Shown here one piece after another: positions 26,399 to 34,772 of a stretch of DNA of 64,000 bases. The number at the start of each line of letters is the position of its first letter. The stretch's first letter is position 1. This stretch comes from Halostagnicola larsenii XH-48 (GTDB taxonomy: Archaea > Halobacteriota > Halobacteria > Halobacteriales > Natrialbaceae): contig NZ_CP007059.1 in NCBI RefSeq assembly GCF_000517625.1, positions 62,001-126,000 on the forward strand, read 5' to 3'. The notes beneath the pieces are model-generated. The model searched no databases. It had not been told where the DNA came from and was given only the letters and a program-made list of their open reading frames with translations. The translations under genes and the position numbers were made by a program.

Positions 26399-28324
26399 GT
26401 GACCGACGACCCCTCCTCGAGTGCTGGCTCTGACGATGGAATCACTTCCGACGAGAAGCCCCGTTCGTCCGGCGACGACTCGAACGGGAGTCAGGCGGAG
26501 AACGAATCAGACGGCGAGGCCGAACGCTCGCTCACGCTGGCTGCGTTCCACGACGCGTGCCAGCAGGAAGGGCGACCGGTTCTCACCGCAGGCGGAGTCG
26601 CACGGGCGCTCGAGTACCCCCACAGCGCCGTCACCGAGCAACTCGAGGCCCTCGAGGCTGCCGGCGACGTCGAATCGCTCTCGGTCTCGACCGATCCGGT
26701 CGTCTGGTATCCGAGCGAACTCGAGGATCTGACCGACAGAGAGCGGGTAGTCGTCTTTCCGAAGCGACGGGAAATCGTCGTCGACCGGCCCGAGCAGTTC
26801 ACCCGCGCACAGCTCTCGCAGTTCGCCCACCTCGCCGATACGAACGGCGAGAACGGCTACCGATACGAGGTCCGACCGGAGGACGTCTGGCAAGCGCCCC
26901 ACGATTCGTTCGACGGGCTCGCTCGGACGATGCGACAGGCGCTCGGCCAGCGCTCGGACGCCCTCGAGGACTGGGTCGAGAGCCAGTGGGATCGCGCCCG
27001 ACAGTTCCGACTCGTGACACACGAGGAGGGCTACACCGTGCTCGAGGCCCAGAGCGCCGAGATCATGGGCAACGTCGCCCGGCAGAAGTTAGACGAAGAA
27101 CACGTCCACGCGCCGATTTCCGAGACGGAAGACTGGGTCCGGGAGGGTTCCGAGGCCGCGATCAAACGGACGCTCTACGAGGCGGGGTATCCGGTGCAAG
27201 ATCAGCGGGAACTGGCGGCCGGCGAGGAGCTATCGATCGAGCTACAGGTACGCCTTCGAGACTACCAGCGGACGTGGGTCGATCGCTTCGCAGAAGCCGG
27301 AGAAGGCGTCTTCGTCGGACCGCCGGGAAGCGGGAAAACCGTCGCCGCGATGGGGGCGATGGCCCACGTCGGCGGCGAGACCCTGATACTGGTCCCCAGC
27401 CGCGACCTCGCGAGACAGTGGAACGAGGAACTGCTCGCACAGACCTCCCTCGAGCCCGAACAGATCGGCCAGTATCACGGCGGCCAGAAGAACGTCCGCC
27501 CGGTAACGATCGCGACCTACCAGATCGCGGGCATGGACAGACACCGGTCGCTGTTCGACGACCGCGAGTGGGGACTCGTCGTCTTCGACGAGTGCCAGCA
27601 CGTCCCCAGCGACGTCTACCGGCGGAGTACGCACCTCCAGTCCCGGCACCGGCTCGGCCTCTCTGCGAGTCCGATCCGGGAGGACGATCGTCAGACCGAA
27701 ATCTTCACGCTCGTCGGACCGCCCATCGGCACCGACTGGGAGGCGCTGTTCGAGGACGGCTTCGTCGCCGAGCCGGAACTCGAGATCCGGTACGTCCCCT
27801 GGGGGGACGACGAGCAGCAGAACGCCTACGGCTCGGCCGACGGCAGGGAGAAGTACCGCATCGCGGCGCGAAATCGAGGGAAGGTCGACGACGTTCGATA
27901 CCTCCTCTCGGCTCACCCCGACTCGAAGGCGCTGGTGTTCGTCGACTACCTGAAACAGGGCCGCGCCATCGCCGAGGCGGTCGACGCGCCGTTCCTGAGC
28001 GGGGAAACGCCCCATGCCGAACGCCGACGGTTGCTCGAGGAGTTCCGCCGGAACGAACGCGAGTTACTCGTCGTCTCTCGCGTCGGCGACGAAGGGATCG
28101 ACCTGCCGACGGCCGACCTGGCGATCATCGCCTCCGGGCTCGGCGGCTCCCGTCGACAGGGGACCCAGCGGGCCGGCCGGACGATGCGTCCGGCGGGCGG
28201 GGCGCTCGTCTACGTGCTGGCGACGCGAGGGACTCGAGAGGAGGATTTCGCCCGGAAGCAGCTCCAACACCTCGGGCGCAAGGGGATGACGGTCCGCGAG
28301 CAAAACGTCGATATCGAAACCTAA
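26399..28324 (+). CDS. XPB/Rad25-like superfamily 2 DNA helicase
   Basis: A 641-residue protein from GTG 26399. After an acidic disordered N-terminus comes a winged-helix region (~residues 47-100), then an SF2 motor. Walker A is FVGPPGSGKTVAAMG near residue 306, motif II is VVFDECQH near 396-403 (DExH-type), and motif III is LGLSASPIRED. The C-terminal RecA domain has ALVFVDYLKQGRAI, VVSRVGDEGIDLP and the arginine-finger motif QRAGRTMRP, ending with ARKQLQHLGRKGMTV. Haloarchaea carry several such Rad25-like proteins linked to repair or transcription. It converges with the gene at 28321 and overlaps its end by 4 bp. Confidence 0.85.
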   Translation: MTDDPSSSAGSDDGITSDEKPRSSGDDSNGSQAENESDGEAERSLTLAAFHDACQQEGRPVLTAGGVARALEYPHSAVTEQLEALEAAGDVESLSVSTDPVVWYPSELEDLTDRERVVVFPKRREIVVDRPEQFTRAQLSQFAHLADTNGENGYRYEVRPEDVWQAPHDSFDGLARTMRQALGQRSDALEDWVESQWDRARQFRLVTHEEGYTVLEAQSAEIMGNVARQKLDEEHVHAPISETEDWVREGSEAAIKRTLYEAGYPVQDQRELAAGEELSIELQVRLRDYQRTWVDRFAEAGEGVFVGPPGSGKTVAAMGAMAHVGGETLILVPSRDLARQWNEELLAQTSLEPEQIGQYHGGQKNVRPVTIATYQIAGMDRHRSLFDDREWGLVVFDECQHVPSDVYRRSTHLQSRHRLGLSASPIREDDRQTEIFTLVGPPIGTDWEALFEDGFVAEPELEIRYVPWGDDEQQNAYGSADGREKYRIAARNRGKVDDVRYLLSAHPDSKALVFVDYLKQGRAIAEAVDAPFLSGETPHAERRRLLEEFRRNERELLVVSRVGDEGIDLPTADLAIIASGLGGSRRQGTQRAGRTMRPAGGALVYVLATRGTREEDFARKQLQHLGRKGMTVREQNVDIET

Positions 28325-28737
28325 CCGAGAGGGCCGTTTTCGGTTACCGTCGCAGTACTTTCCCGGTCCTCGAGAGGTTCCTCACCAGCAGACCGACCGC
28401 CGGACGACTCCTCACAGGCTGTGACCCGCGTTTCCGGATCAGTCTCTGTCGGCTCGATGCTGTCGACGGCCAGAACTCCGACACCGGTCTCGAGCCGTCG
28501 CCTCACAACCGCGGTATCTTCGCCCCGGTCGCCGACGGCCAGCTCGAGTCGGGTGTGGATATCGACGGTTATGTCGTTCAGCCCCGGTTCGATACCCTGA
28601 ACTTCCGGTTCGTCGACGACCTCGACGGGCTCGACTCGCTCGAGGACGCTTCTGGCACCGTCGACGAGACTGCCGGGTGCGTTGATCGGTACTCGAACGA
28701 CCAGTCCAACTGCGAACGACTGGCAAGTGCGTTCCAT
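28321..28737 (-). CDS. Conserved-looking haloarchaeal protein of unknown function
   Basis: A 138-residue protein from ATG 28737 (MERTCQSFAVGLVVRVP). The first ~105 residues alternate beta strands and helices in a ferredoxin-like pattern, and the last ~35 are acidic and disordered. A longer upstream frame exists but would start inside low-quality sequence. It ends 4 bp into the convergent helicase gene. I recognise no family; the protein-like composition and start support it as real. Confidence 0.55.
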   Translation of the reverse strand: MERTCQSFAVGLVVRVPINAPGSLVDGARSVLERVEPVEVVDEPEVQGIEPGLNDITVDIHTRLELAVGDRGEDTAVVRRRLETGVGVLAVDSIEPTETDPETRVTACEESSGGRSAGEEPLEDRESTATVTENGPLG

Positions 28738-29359
28738 ACTCCCCCGCCGAGAATCGAACTCGGCGCTCGAGCGGATTGCCCGCGCGTTGCCCAGCACTGA
28801 AGCGGGTCTGTCCCGTTCCAGCGTACACTACGGGGGACGGCCCCGCGTAGTTCGGACTGGCCGGACGAACGAGCCACGAGAACGACGGGATCTGCGGCGT
28901 GCCACCCATGACACGACGAGAATCCTCCGCGAGTGACGACATCCATCCGGCCAGAATCGAACTTACGCGGCGCGGATGGACGTGCCGCCGGATGCAATCG
29001 ACACCGGCAGCATCCCGATCCACCCACGACCGTTCGGCTCGAGGCCGATCGCCGGCCCCGATCCATAGCCCCCACTCGCCGGCTGACGAATGCCGATGAG
29101 CGAGGCCATAGTGGTCGTGAGCGAGATCATGGGTGTGTCGATCGCGCCCTCGAGCGTCGACGACGCCGAGTCGAAACGCGATCAGCTATCTACATCGTAT
29201 TCGGCTCCCAACATAATCGTTTCCTTGGTATGCTAGCATAGGCCACGCTGTGGGAGAGAAGTGTTGCATTACAGAATTGAGTAGTCGACATGGTAATGTC
29301 GGATCCAGAGATGGTGGTAGCCACGCGGGAAGTACAGTCGACGGAGACACCCTGGCCCT
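28738..29359. other. Gene-poor region with one possible small ORF and a tRNA-like fold
   Basis: No confident gene. On the minus strand 28963-29130 encodes a possible 55-residue Gly/Ser/Ile-rich protein (MISLTTTMASLIGIRQPASG...) from ATG 29130. At 28739-28837 (minus) there is a perfect T-arm-like hairpin with TTCGATT loop and 7-bp closing arms, but the D-arm and anticodon loop are not those of a working tRNA. A second TTCGATT loop at about 28950 lacks a paired stem. Composition stays GC-rich throughout, unlike the AT-rich promoters nearby. Confidence 0.35.
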
Positions 29360-29788
29360 CTATGCAGACAGTGGATCGCGCCCGAGCTGCTGGAGCATAC
29401 CGAAGATGTCGAAGTTCGCCCACCGTTCGGCGACTTTCCCGTCAATGACGCGGACGACGTTGATACCCATGAGATCTATGCGGTTACCAGTCGGCTCGAT
29501 GCCCATGAATGACCCCTGGTGAGTTCCAGTTGCCTGTCCCCAGAACGAGACTAGATCGCCCTCTGCGATGTATCGGTCTACGGAGAAGGAAAGATCCGGA
29601 AACGCCCGGTGATATCCTTGGACGAATTCTTTGAACTCCGACAGTGGCTCTTCTCCGTCATCGGTCGGGTCGTGGTATACCTGCTGTTCGGTGAGAACCT
29701 CGTCCATCTCTTCGATGTTCCCCTCGTTCCAGACCACCTCAACGTAACGGCGAGCGACTTCCTTCGGATCCGATTCGCGGTGTGCCAT
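29360..29788 (-). CDS. SnoaL-like ester cyclase family protein
   Basis: A 142-residue protein with the NTF2-like alpha+beta barrel of the SnoaL/polyketide cyclase family: VARRYVEVVWNEGNIEEMDE, then YHRAFPDLSFSVDRYIAEGD, then a GTHQGSFMGIEPTGNRIDL motif and a DIFGMLQQLG tail. Members are often annotated ester cyclase, but the catalytic activity is proven for only a few antibiotic enzymes. It stands alone; halocyanin is upstream on the same strand with 182 bp between. Confidence 0.88.
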   Translation of the reverse strand: MAHRESDPKEVARRYVEVVWNEGNIEEMDEVLTEQQVYHDPTDDGEEPLSEFKEFVQGYHRAFPDLSFSVDRYIAEGDLVSFWGQATGTHQGSFMGIEPTGNRIDLMGINVVRVIDGKVAERWANFDIFGMLQQLGRDPLSA

Positions 29789-29970
29789 ACTGGGGAGATG
29801 TTTTGAACGGCAATAAACAAAATCCTCAATAACAGACCTATCGCAACGAGTTCATCGATCGATAGCGAAGTCACTCTCCGACGAGGGCAATAGAGGACTC
29901 TTCTCACCCTTGTCGCGACAGTCGGCGCGGTCCATCGAATTACCGGTCGTATTCGGGCTCGGTTCCGTCG

Positions 29971-30453
29971 CTATTCAACCTGTATGTCCCCAATCATCGA
30001 ACCCTGGTGAACCTCACAGACGTACGCGGCCATGTCGCTGTTCGCATCGAACTCGAGCCACTGGTCTTCGGGTTCGGTGACGACTTCCGTCTGCAGGTCG
30101 TCGATGACTTCGTCGTTGCCGTCCCAAATTTCGATGTTGTGCTCGGAACCGTCGCCGGTCGTCCAGCCGATTTCGTAGGTTTCTCCCTCTTGAAGGATGA
30201 GCGTCGGATTTTCCTCGTCCGCGATCGAGTCGGGTGCGATGCCGACCCACCCCGCCGTCTGGCCGTCGAACTCGATCTGTGTGCCGGGTTCGATCTCCAT
30301 GCCACCGCCACCGTTCCCGCCGCCACCGCCACCGCCACCGTTACCGTTCCCGCCGCCACCGCCACCACCGCAACCAGCGACGAGCGCTGTAGCCGTCGCG
30401 ACACCTGTTACTTTGAGCATCTGCCGTCGGGACACGCGATCATCATGTGTCAT
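29971..30453 (-). CDS. Halocyanin-like blue copper lipoprotein
   Basis: A 160-residue cupredoxin. A Tat/lipobox leader (SRRQMLKVTGVATATALVAG then C) is followed by a long glycine-asparagine linker and one plastocyanin-like domain. Type I copper ligands are visible: His in GSEHNIEIWD, Cys and His in YVCEVHQG, and Met in the SMIGDI end. The lipid anchor places it outside the membrane, where halocyanins carry electrons between membrane complexes. The poly-Gly tract is unusually pure and repeat-prone. Confidence 0.9.
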   Translation of the reverse strand: MTHDDRVSRRQMLKVTGVATATALVAGCGGGGGGGNGNGGGGGGGGNGGGGMEIEPGTQIEFDGQTAGWVGIAPDSIADEENPTLILQEGETYEIGWTTGDGSEHNIEIWDGNDEVIDDLQTEVVTEPEDQWLEFDANSDMAAYVCEVHQGSMIGDIQVE

Positions 30454-30813
30454 TAGGACTGTTTACCGCCCAACACGGATATCCGGACACCCGTCCAATG
30501 CATGGATATAAAACCAAGGAACTGCCATAGAATGGCTCGAAAATTTAACATTCACGAAATATTGAAGGGGAAATCTCGTGACCCGCCTGGCATCGAGACA
30601 GCCCATCGAGCGAAAAAGCCTACTCTCGAGCGAGCCGGCGTTCGAGATGACCGGATTCGGCTAGCTCGGTGGTCGTTTCCTCGAGTGCCCTCACGAGAAT
30701 CGTGACGCGTGAGGATCCCGTCGCGACGATCGGCGAACAACTCGAGACGTCGCGGAGACGATCGAAGTCCAGTCGCTGAACTACAGCCCGTGAATCGACC
30801 GAAGATGCGTTTT
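30454..30813. other. Intergenic region, no gene seen
   Basis: No credible frame. Composition turns AT-rich near 30530-30560 (AAAATTTAACATTCACGAAA), close to the halocyanin start on the minus strand, and could hold its promoter. The rest is GC-rich with no repeats or hairpins that I can support. Confidence 0.4.
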
Positions 30814-31374
30814 TCAGGGTGATTCCGCTGCGAACGTCTCGACGATAGCGTCGCAGAACGCGGGCAAATCGTCGGGGTTTCGACTCGTCACGAGGCCGTC
30901 GTCGGTCACGACCTCCTCGTCGACCCACTCGCCGCCCGCGTTTTCGATGTCGGTTTGGAGGCTCGGATACGACGTCAGCGTTCGACCGTCGACGACGTCC
31001 GCTTCGACGAGTGTCCACGGACCGTGACAGATGACCCCCAGCGGTTTGCCGGCCGCGTCGTGCTCGCGGAGCAACTCGACTACGTCTGAATCTAATCGGA
31101 GCGTATCCGCGCCGACGGTACCGCCAGGGACGATCAATGCGTCGTAGTCCGACGCCGAAACCTCCGACACGACTGCGTCGACCTCGTAGGAATCGCTCCA
31201 CTCGAGGTCGTTGTTGACCGTCCGCGCCTCGCCGGATTCGGTTCCGAGAACCCGAACGGTGGCTCCGGCGTCGGAAACCGCCTGCTTCGATTCCGTGAAC
31301 TCGATTTCCTCGGTGCCGTTCTCGGCGATCAGGACACCGACGGTTACGCCCTCCAGTTGTTGTGCGTCGCTCAT
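30814..31374 (-). CDS. DJ-1/PfpI family protein (class I glutamine amidotransferase-like)
   Basis: A 186-residue protein from ATG 31374 (MSDAQQLEGV); ATGs at 31377 and 31383 add up to three residues. The nucleophile elbow VICHGPWTLVEAD holds the Cys, and IVPGGTVGADTLR and NGTEEIEFTESKQ hold the conserved Gly and Glu of the PfpI/YhbO branch. Family members act as deglycases, proteases or chaperones; the exact activity cannot be read from sequence. It is cytoplasmic, with no signal peptide. Confidence 0.9.
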   Translation of the reverse strand: MSDAQQLEGVTVGVLIAENGTEEIEFTESKQAVSDAGATVRVLGTESGEARTVNNDLEWSDSYEVDAVVSEVSASDYDALIVPGGTVGADTLRLDSDVVELLREHDAAGKPLGVICHGPWTLVEADVVDGRTLTSYPSLQTDIENAGGEWVDEEVVTDDGLVTSRNPDDLPAFCDAIVETFAAESP

Positions 31375-31758
31375 CATGGCCATTGCCCACCGTCTCGAGA
31401 ATAAAGACTGCGCCTGTGTGTGCAACTGTCGCCGGGATCCAGCCCTCCAGTCCGACGGTCCTCCGGCGCTCGTTACAGATCCACGATTTAAGCGGTTTGA
31501 ACTGTTTGCAAATTGTAAAAAGTGTACACGGTGTGTACGGCTTGGAGTACTACTCCATCCGATCGGAGGCGGCTTGCGAGTGCAATACGGATCAACGGCT
31601 CTGTTGAGATCATCAGCGGCTAACAAATTTTGAGGGGATCGGTAAGTACAGGGGGCACAAAGATCGTTCGTAATCGGAGAATCAAATCCTGATACAGAGA
31701 GAAGGTGGAGAGAGGCACCACACCTTTTCCGGCTGACCGGCGAAGTACCAATCAACGA
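31375..31758. promoter_or_regulatory. Divergent promoter region with one copy of the palindromic site
   Basis: This gap between the DJ-1 gene (minus) and the membrane-protein gene (plus) is AT-rich from ~31490. At 31510-31540 it contains AAATTGTAAAAAGTGTACAC then GGTGTGTAC, which is the same type of GTGT/ACAC half-sites that cluster near the ParA gene. No gene was found. Confidence 0.5.
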
Positions 31759-32660
31759 ATGGACGACCGATTCAGTCGATGGCTGCTCCTCTCAGGAGAT
31801 CGGTACACCGTCGCCACTGGGATACTCTTCACTATGGCTGTGGTGGTGCTTATCCCTCTCTTCTCTCGGTTTGCCATCCACAATCTCACGCCGTTGATCT
31901 ATATCGCGAGCGCGTTGATTGGGGGGAATATCACGCTCATCACCCTTGTGGTCGCGATCAACCAAGTGATTCTCTCCCAAGAGCTTGAGTCACCGGGGTC
32001 GCTCCGAGACGAGATCGACCAATCAGACGACTATCGGCAGGCAGCACTTGACCAGCCGGCACCACCGACCGATCCAGCCGACTTCCTGCAACAGCTCCTT
32101 CAACAGACCCAAGAATGCGCCGGTTCGCTCGCGGAATTTCTCCCAGACTCGACCAGTGAACCGGATACCCACCTTATCGATGAGTTACCGGAGGAATGTG
32201 CCCAGATTAGCGAGGAACTCGGGACAGGATCGGATAAGCTCTCTTCGGTGATCGTTCCCCTCCTCGGTATCGAATACGCGACACACATTCATGAATGTCA
32301 TCAGCTTGAATCGGCTTACGAGGGGGGTGAGCATGAACAGCTGCTCTCCACGCTCGATGCCTTGAGCGCGGATTTGAAGAATCTCGACAGTACTTTACGA
32401 CCGCGTTCATGAAGGAGGAACTCGCGAAACTCTCTCGCTCGCTCCTGTATGTCGGTGTGCTGGCTATTTCTCTCCCAGTCGCATTACTCATCGATCTCGC
32501 TACCTTTCCCACGGCGGCTGCCCCTATGCCAACGGTATTCGTTTTCACTCTCCTGACGGTTGTGGTTGGTCTCATCCCTCTTGCGCTCCTGATAGCGTTT
32601 ATCCTCCGGGTAGCAACAGTGGCCCAGCATATCGCGTCAATCACCCCATTCATGACGTAG
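31759..32660 (+). pseudogene. Membrane-protein gene split by a frameshift
   Basis: The first frame (31759-32412, 217 residues) has two membrane helices and an acidic cytoplasmic region and ends DLKNLDSTLRPRS. The second frame (32409-32660) has two further helices. In the second frame, sequence upstream of its ATG reads RQYFTTAFMKEELAKLSRSL, which is the natural bridge into helix 3: haloarchaeal homologues have YF-x-TL/AF-x-x-EL-x-x-LSR here. A one-base indel near 32380-32395 therefore likely divides a single ~300-residue four-helix protein. Coordinates span both parts. The GC content is lower than the surroundings. The split could be a sequencing error, a true mutation or translational coupling through the ATGA overlap. 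Confidence 0.6.
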
Positions 32661-32909
32661 CAACAACCGCGATTGGGATTGATTTCGTCGCCGTATGGGA
32701 GGCCGAGTTAGTTGTATCACGCTTACTAAGAGAGAAGACATCAGTTGGTTAATAGCACGGATTTCGATCAGTAAGCATCTGTAGTGTGCGTGTGTTTCAC
32801 GCTAAATACATCTGAATAATAGAATTTAAACAGAGCCGGATCAACCACTGTGCGTTCACTGGAAATCGGACCAGAAGGCGAAGTGATCCGTACCGCGTCT
32901 ATCCACGAA

Positions 32910-33695
32910 CTACTGAGACGGCGCTCGAACGCAGCGTTCGACGTCGTCCAGTGATTTCATCTCGAGGATATTGTACGGCGCGCCGATCGTTTCGCCGACC
33001 GCTCGAAAGGACGGGAGCGGGTCGTGTGCATCGGTCGTTCCGTCGTTGTCGTGGAGGTGAACGAGGTGAATTCGATCACCGAATCGATCGACGAAGCGGT
33101 CGTACTCGATCCCGCCTGCCTTCGCGTGACCGACATCGAGGGTGACTCGGAGCGCCTCAGGCCCGACACCTACCGCCTCGAGGAAGGAGGCCAGCCGCTC
33201 CGGGGTTGCAGTGAAGCGGCGTTTTTGGGTTCGCGTTCGTTGGTTCTCGAGACAGAGCGGGACGCCGACGTCGGCCGCGTGATGGGCACACGCCCGAATC
33301 GTCTCGACCGAGCGTTCCCTGACGTACGCGTGGACTCGCTCCGGATAGCGCGTCCGGACGCTCCCCCCGTGGACGACGACGCCGACGGCGTCGATGGCGG
33401 CGGCGAAGTCGAGTGCCTCCGTCGTGGCATCGACGACTGCCGATCGGAGATGGTCGTTGATGTTCCCCGGCGCGACATCGATATGGGGGGCGTGAATGGA
33501 GTACGTCAGGTCGTACGTGCGAGCGATGTCTCGAAGCGTCTCCGGCGTGAGACCGTCTTCGCGCACGTTCAGATATCCGGCGCGTAGTTCGATGTGATTC
33601 AGTCCAAGATCGGTCAGAAACTCGGCGAACGCCCCGACGTCTTCTGCGAATCGGATGTCCATCGAGGCACCGAACCTGGGGGTCGGTTCAGACAT
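32910..33695 (-). CDS. Sugar phosphate isomerase/epimerase (xylose isomerase-like TIM barrel)
   Basis: A 261-residue AP2Ec-type TIM barrel. LGLNHIELRAG, TYSIHAPHIDVAP, VVVHGGSVRTRYP, PLCLENQRTRTQ and VTLDVGHAKAGG carry the strand-end His, Glu and Asp residues expected to bind a divalent metal. IHLVHLHDNDG forms the last active-site strand. It is soluble and cytoplasmic. The substrate is unknown. It is divergent from the ECF transporter operon (225 bp apart), so it could act on a solute imported by it. Confidence 0.88.
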   Translation of the reverse strand: MSEPTPRFGASMDIRFAEDVGAFAEFLTDLGLNHIELRAGYLNVREDGLTPETLRDIARTYDLTYSIHAPHIDVAPGNINDHLRSAVVDATTEALDFAAAIDAVGVVVHGGSVRTRYPERVHAYVRERSVETIRACAHHAADVGVPLCLENQRTRTQKRRFTATPERLASFLEAVGVGPEALRVTLDVGHAKAGGIEYDRFVDRFGDRIHLVHLHDNDGTTDAHDPLPSFRAVGETIGAPYNILEMKSLDDVERCVRAPSQ

Positions 33696-33920
33696 CCGTC
33701 ACGACCCTCCAGTGAGCCGGTCCAACCGCGCCGTTCGCCGTTTGCCGTCGTCCGGTTGCATGGTACGGAGAAAACCCGATCGATAGTTAAGTCGAACTAT
33801 GAGGAGTATATAGTACACATACACGTTGGCTACGGTATAGAGTGAGCAGACGCTCGCTATCTCGTTACGTAGTACAATTATAATAGTTCAAATACGGATA
33901 CGAGAGCCAATAGCCCGTCT

Positions 33921-34772
33921 ATGAGTACATCGACAGCGACGGGGAGTCGGTTCGATTTGGGCAAACACGACATGATGGTTTTTATACTAATCATGTCGCT
34001 CACGGGGTTACAGAACGCTATCACAGAAATCCTCCCGGAATTCTCGCTCGGCCCGCTCGAGTTAGGAGTCGGAGAGTTCGTGTTCATTCCGATCGTGCTC
34101 GTGTTGCTGTTTCGTACCTACTGGGCGGCACTGGCCGTCCCGGTCGGCGAGATCGTATTCGGTGAAATACTGCTGGGCGAGTTCGACGGGCTGGGAGCGA
34201 TGGAGGGGCTCCTGTTGATCCCGGTCTGTTATTACTTCGCCGCGAAACTCCTGCAGGATCCCGAAAACACCACGCAGTTGGCGCTCGTCGTCTTCCTCGC
34301 CGAAGCGCTCGAGGAGTTCTTCGCGATGTGGATCGACATCGGAAAGGTCTACGTCGGCGTCGAAGAGCTCGAGGCGGTTCCCGGCCTCCCGGAGAGCATC
34401 CTCGTGCTCGAGGGCGTTGATTTTGTCACGCAGATGGTGATCACTGGCGTCGTCTTCGGCGTGATACCCGCGTTGTACCTCTATCCGAAACTTCACGGGA
34501 AAATCGAGCCACTGCTCGGAATGGAACCGTTCACGGGTGAGCGGGGAGCCTCGATGATGAGCGGCTTTTCCATCACTGCGCTTGCGGCGGTGCTCGTCGC
34601 CGTCCCGCTCGCACTCGCCGCCGAAGCCGCGAGCGAGGCCGGTGGAGCCATCAACGTGATCTGGGAGCCCGAATTCCTCGAGGCCTACGGACAGCAGTTC
34701 ATCGCGGTTCCCATCGTCGTCTCGGCGGTCGTCGCTGCCATCGTCTGGTATCGAGCAAACCGATCCCCATGA
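33921..34772 (+). CDS. Putative ECF transporter S component (substrate-binding subunit)
   Basis: A 283-residue membrane protein with roughly seven or eight hydrophobic segments, starting at ATG 33921. It has no ATPase motif and directly precedes genes for a double ATPase and an EcfT protein, overlapping the ATPase start by 4 bp. That position and topology fit an S component, though it is longer than the usual ~180-200 residues and no known family motif is visible. Acidic residues in membrane segments (FLAEALEEFFAMWID) might contact a substrate or cation. The substrate is unknown. Confidence 0.65.
   Translation: MSTSTATGSRFDLGKHDMMVFILIMSLTGLQNAITEILPEFSLGPLELGVGEFVFIPIVLVLLFRTYWAALAVPVGEIVFGEILLGEFDGLGAMEGLLLIPVCYYFAAKLLQDPENTTQLALVVFLAEALEEFFAMWIDIGKVYVGVEELEAVPGLPESILVLEGVDFVTQMVITGVVFGVIPALYLYPKLHGKIEPLLGMEPFTGERGASMMSGFSITALAAVLVAVPLALAAEAASEAGGAINVIWEPEFLEAYGQQFIAVPIVVSAVVAAIVWYRANRSP

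Noticed and set aside
26557-28800. 747-codon plus-strand frame overlapping the helicase gene
   Set aside because: Arg/Pro-rich product with no domains; it is the shadow of the helicase frame.
28739-28837. tRNA-like fold on the minus strand: T-arm CCGAG-TTCGATT-CTCGG with 7-bp closing arms TCCCCCG/CGGGGGA
   Set aside because: No D-loop GG, no proper 5-bp anticodon stem with U33 and purine 37, and total length 99 without a recognisable intron. T-arm-like hairpins can arise by chance in GC-rich DNA. A tRNAscan-SE run would settle it.
32380-32412. Programmed ribosomal frameshift in the split membrane-protein gene
   Set aside because: No slippery heptamer or strong downstream structure is visible; a plain indel or coupled translation is simpler.
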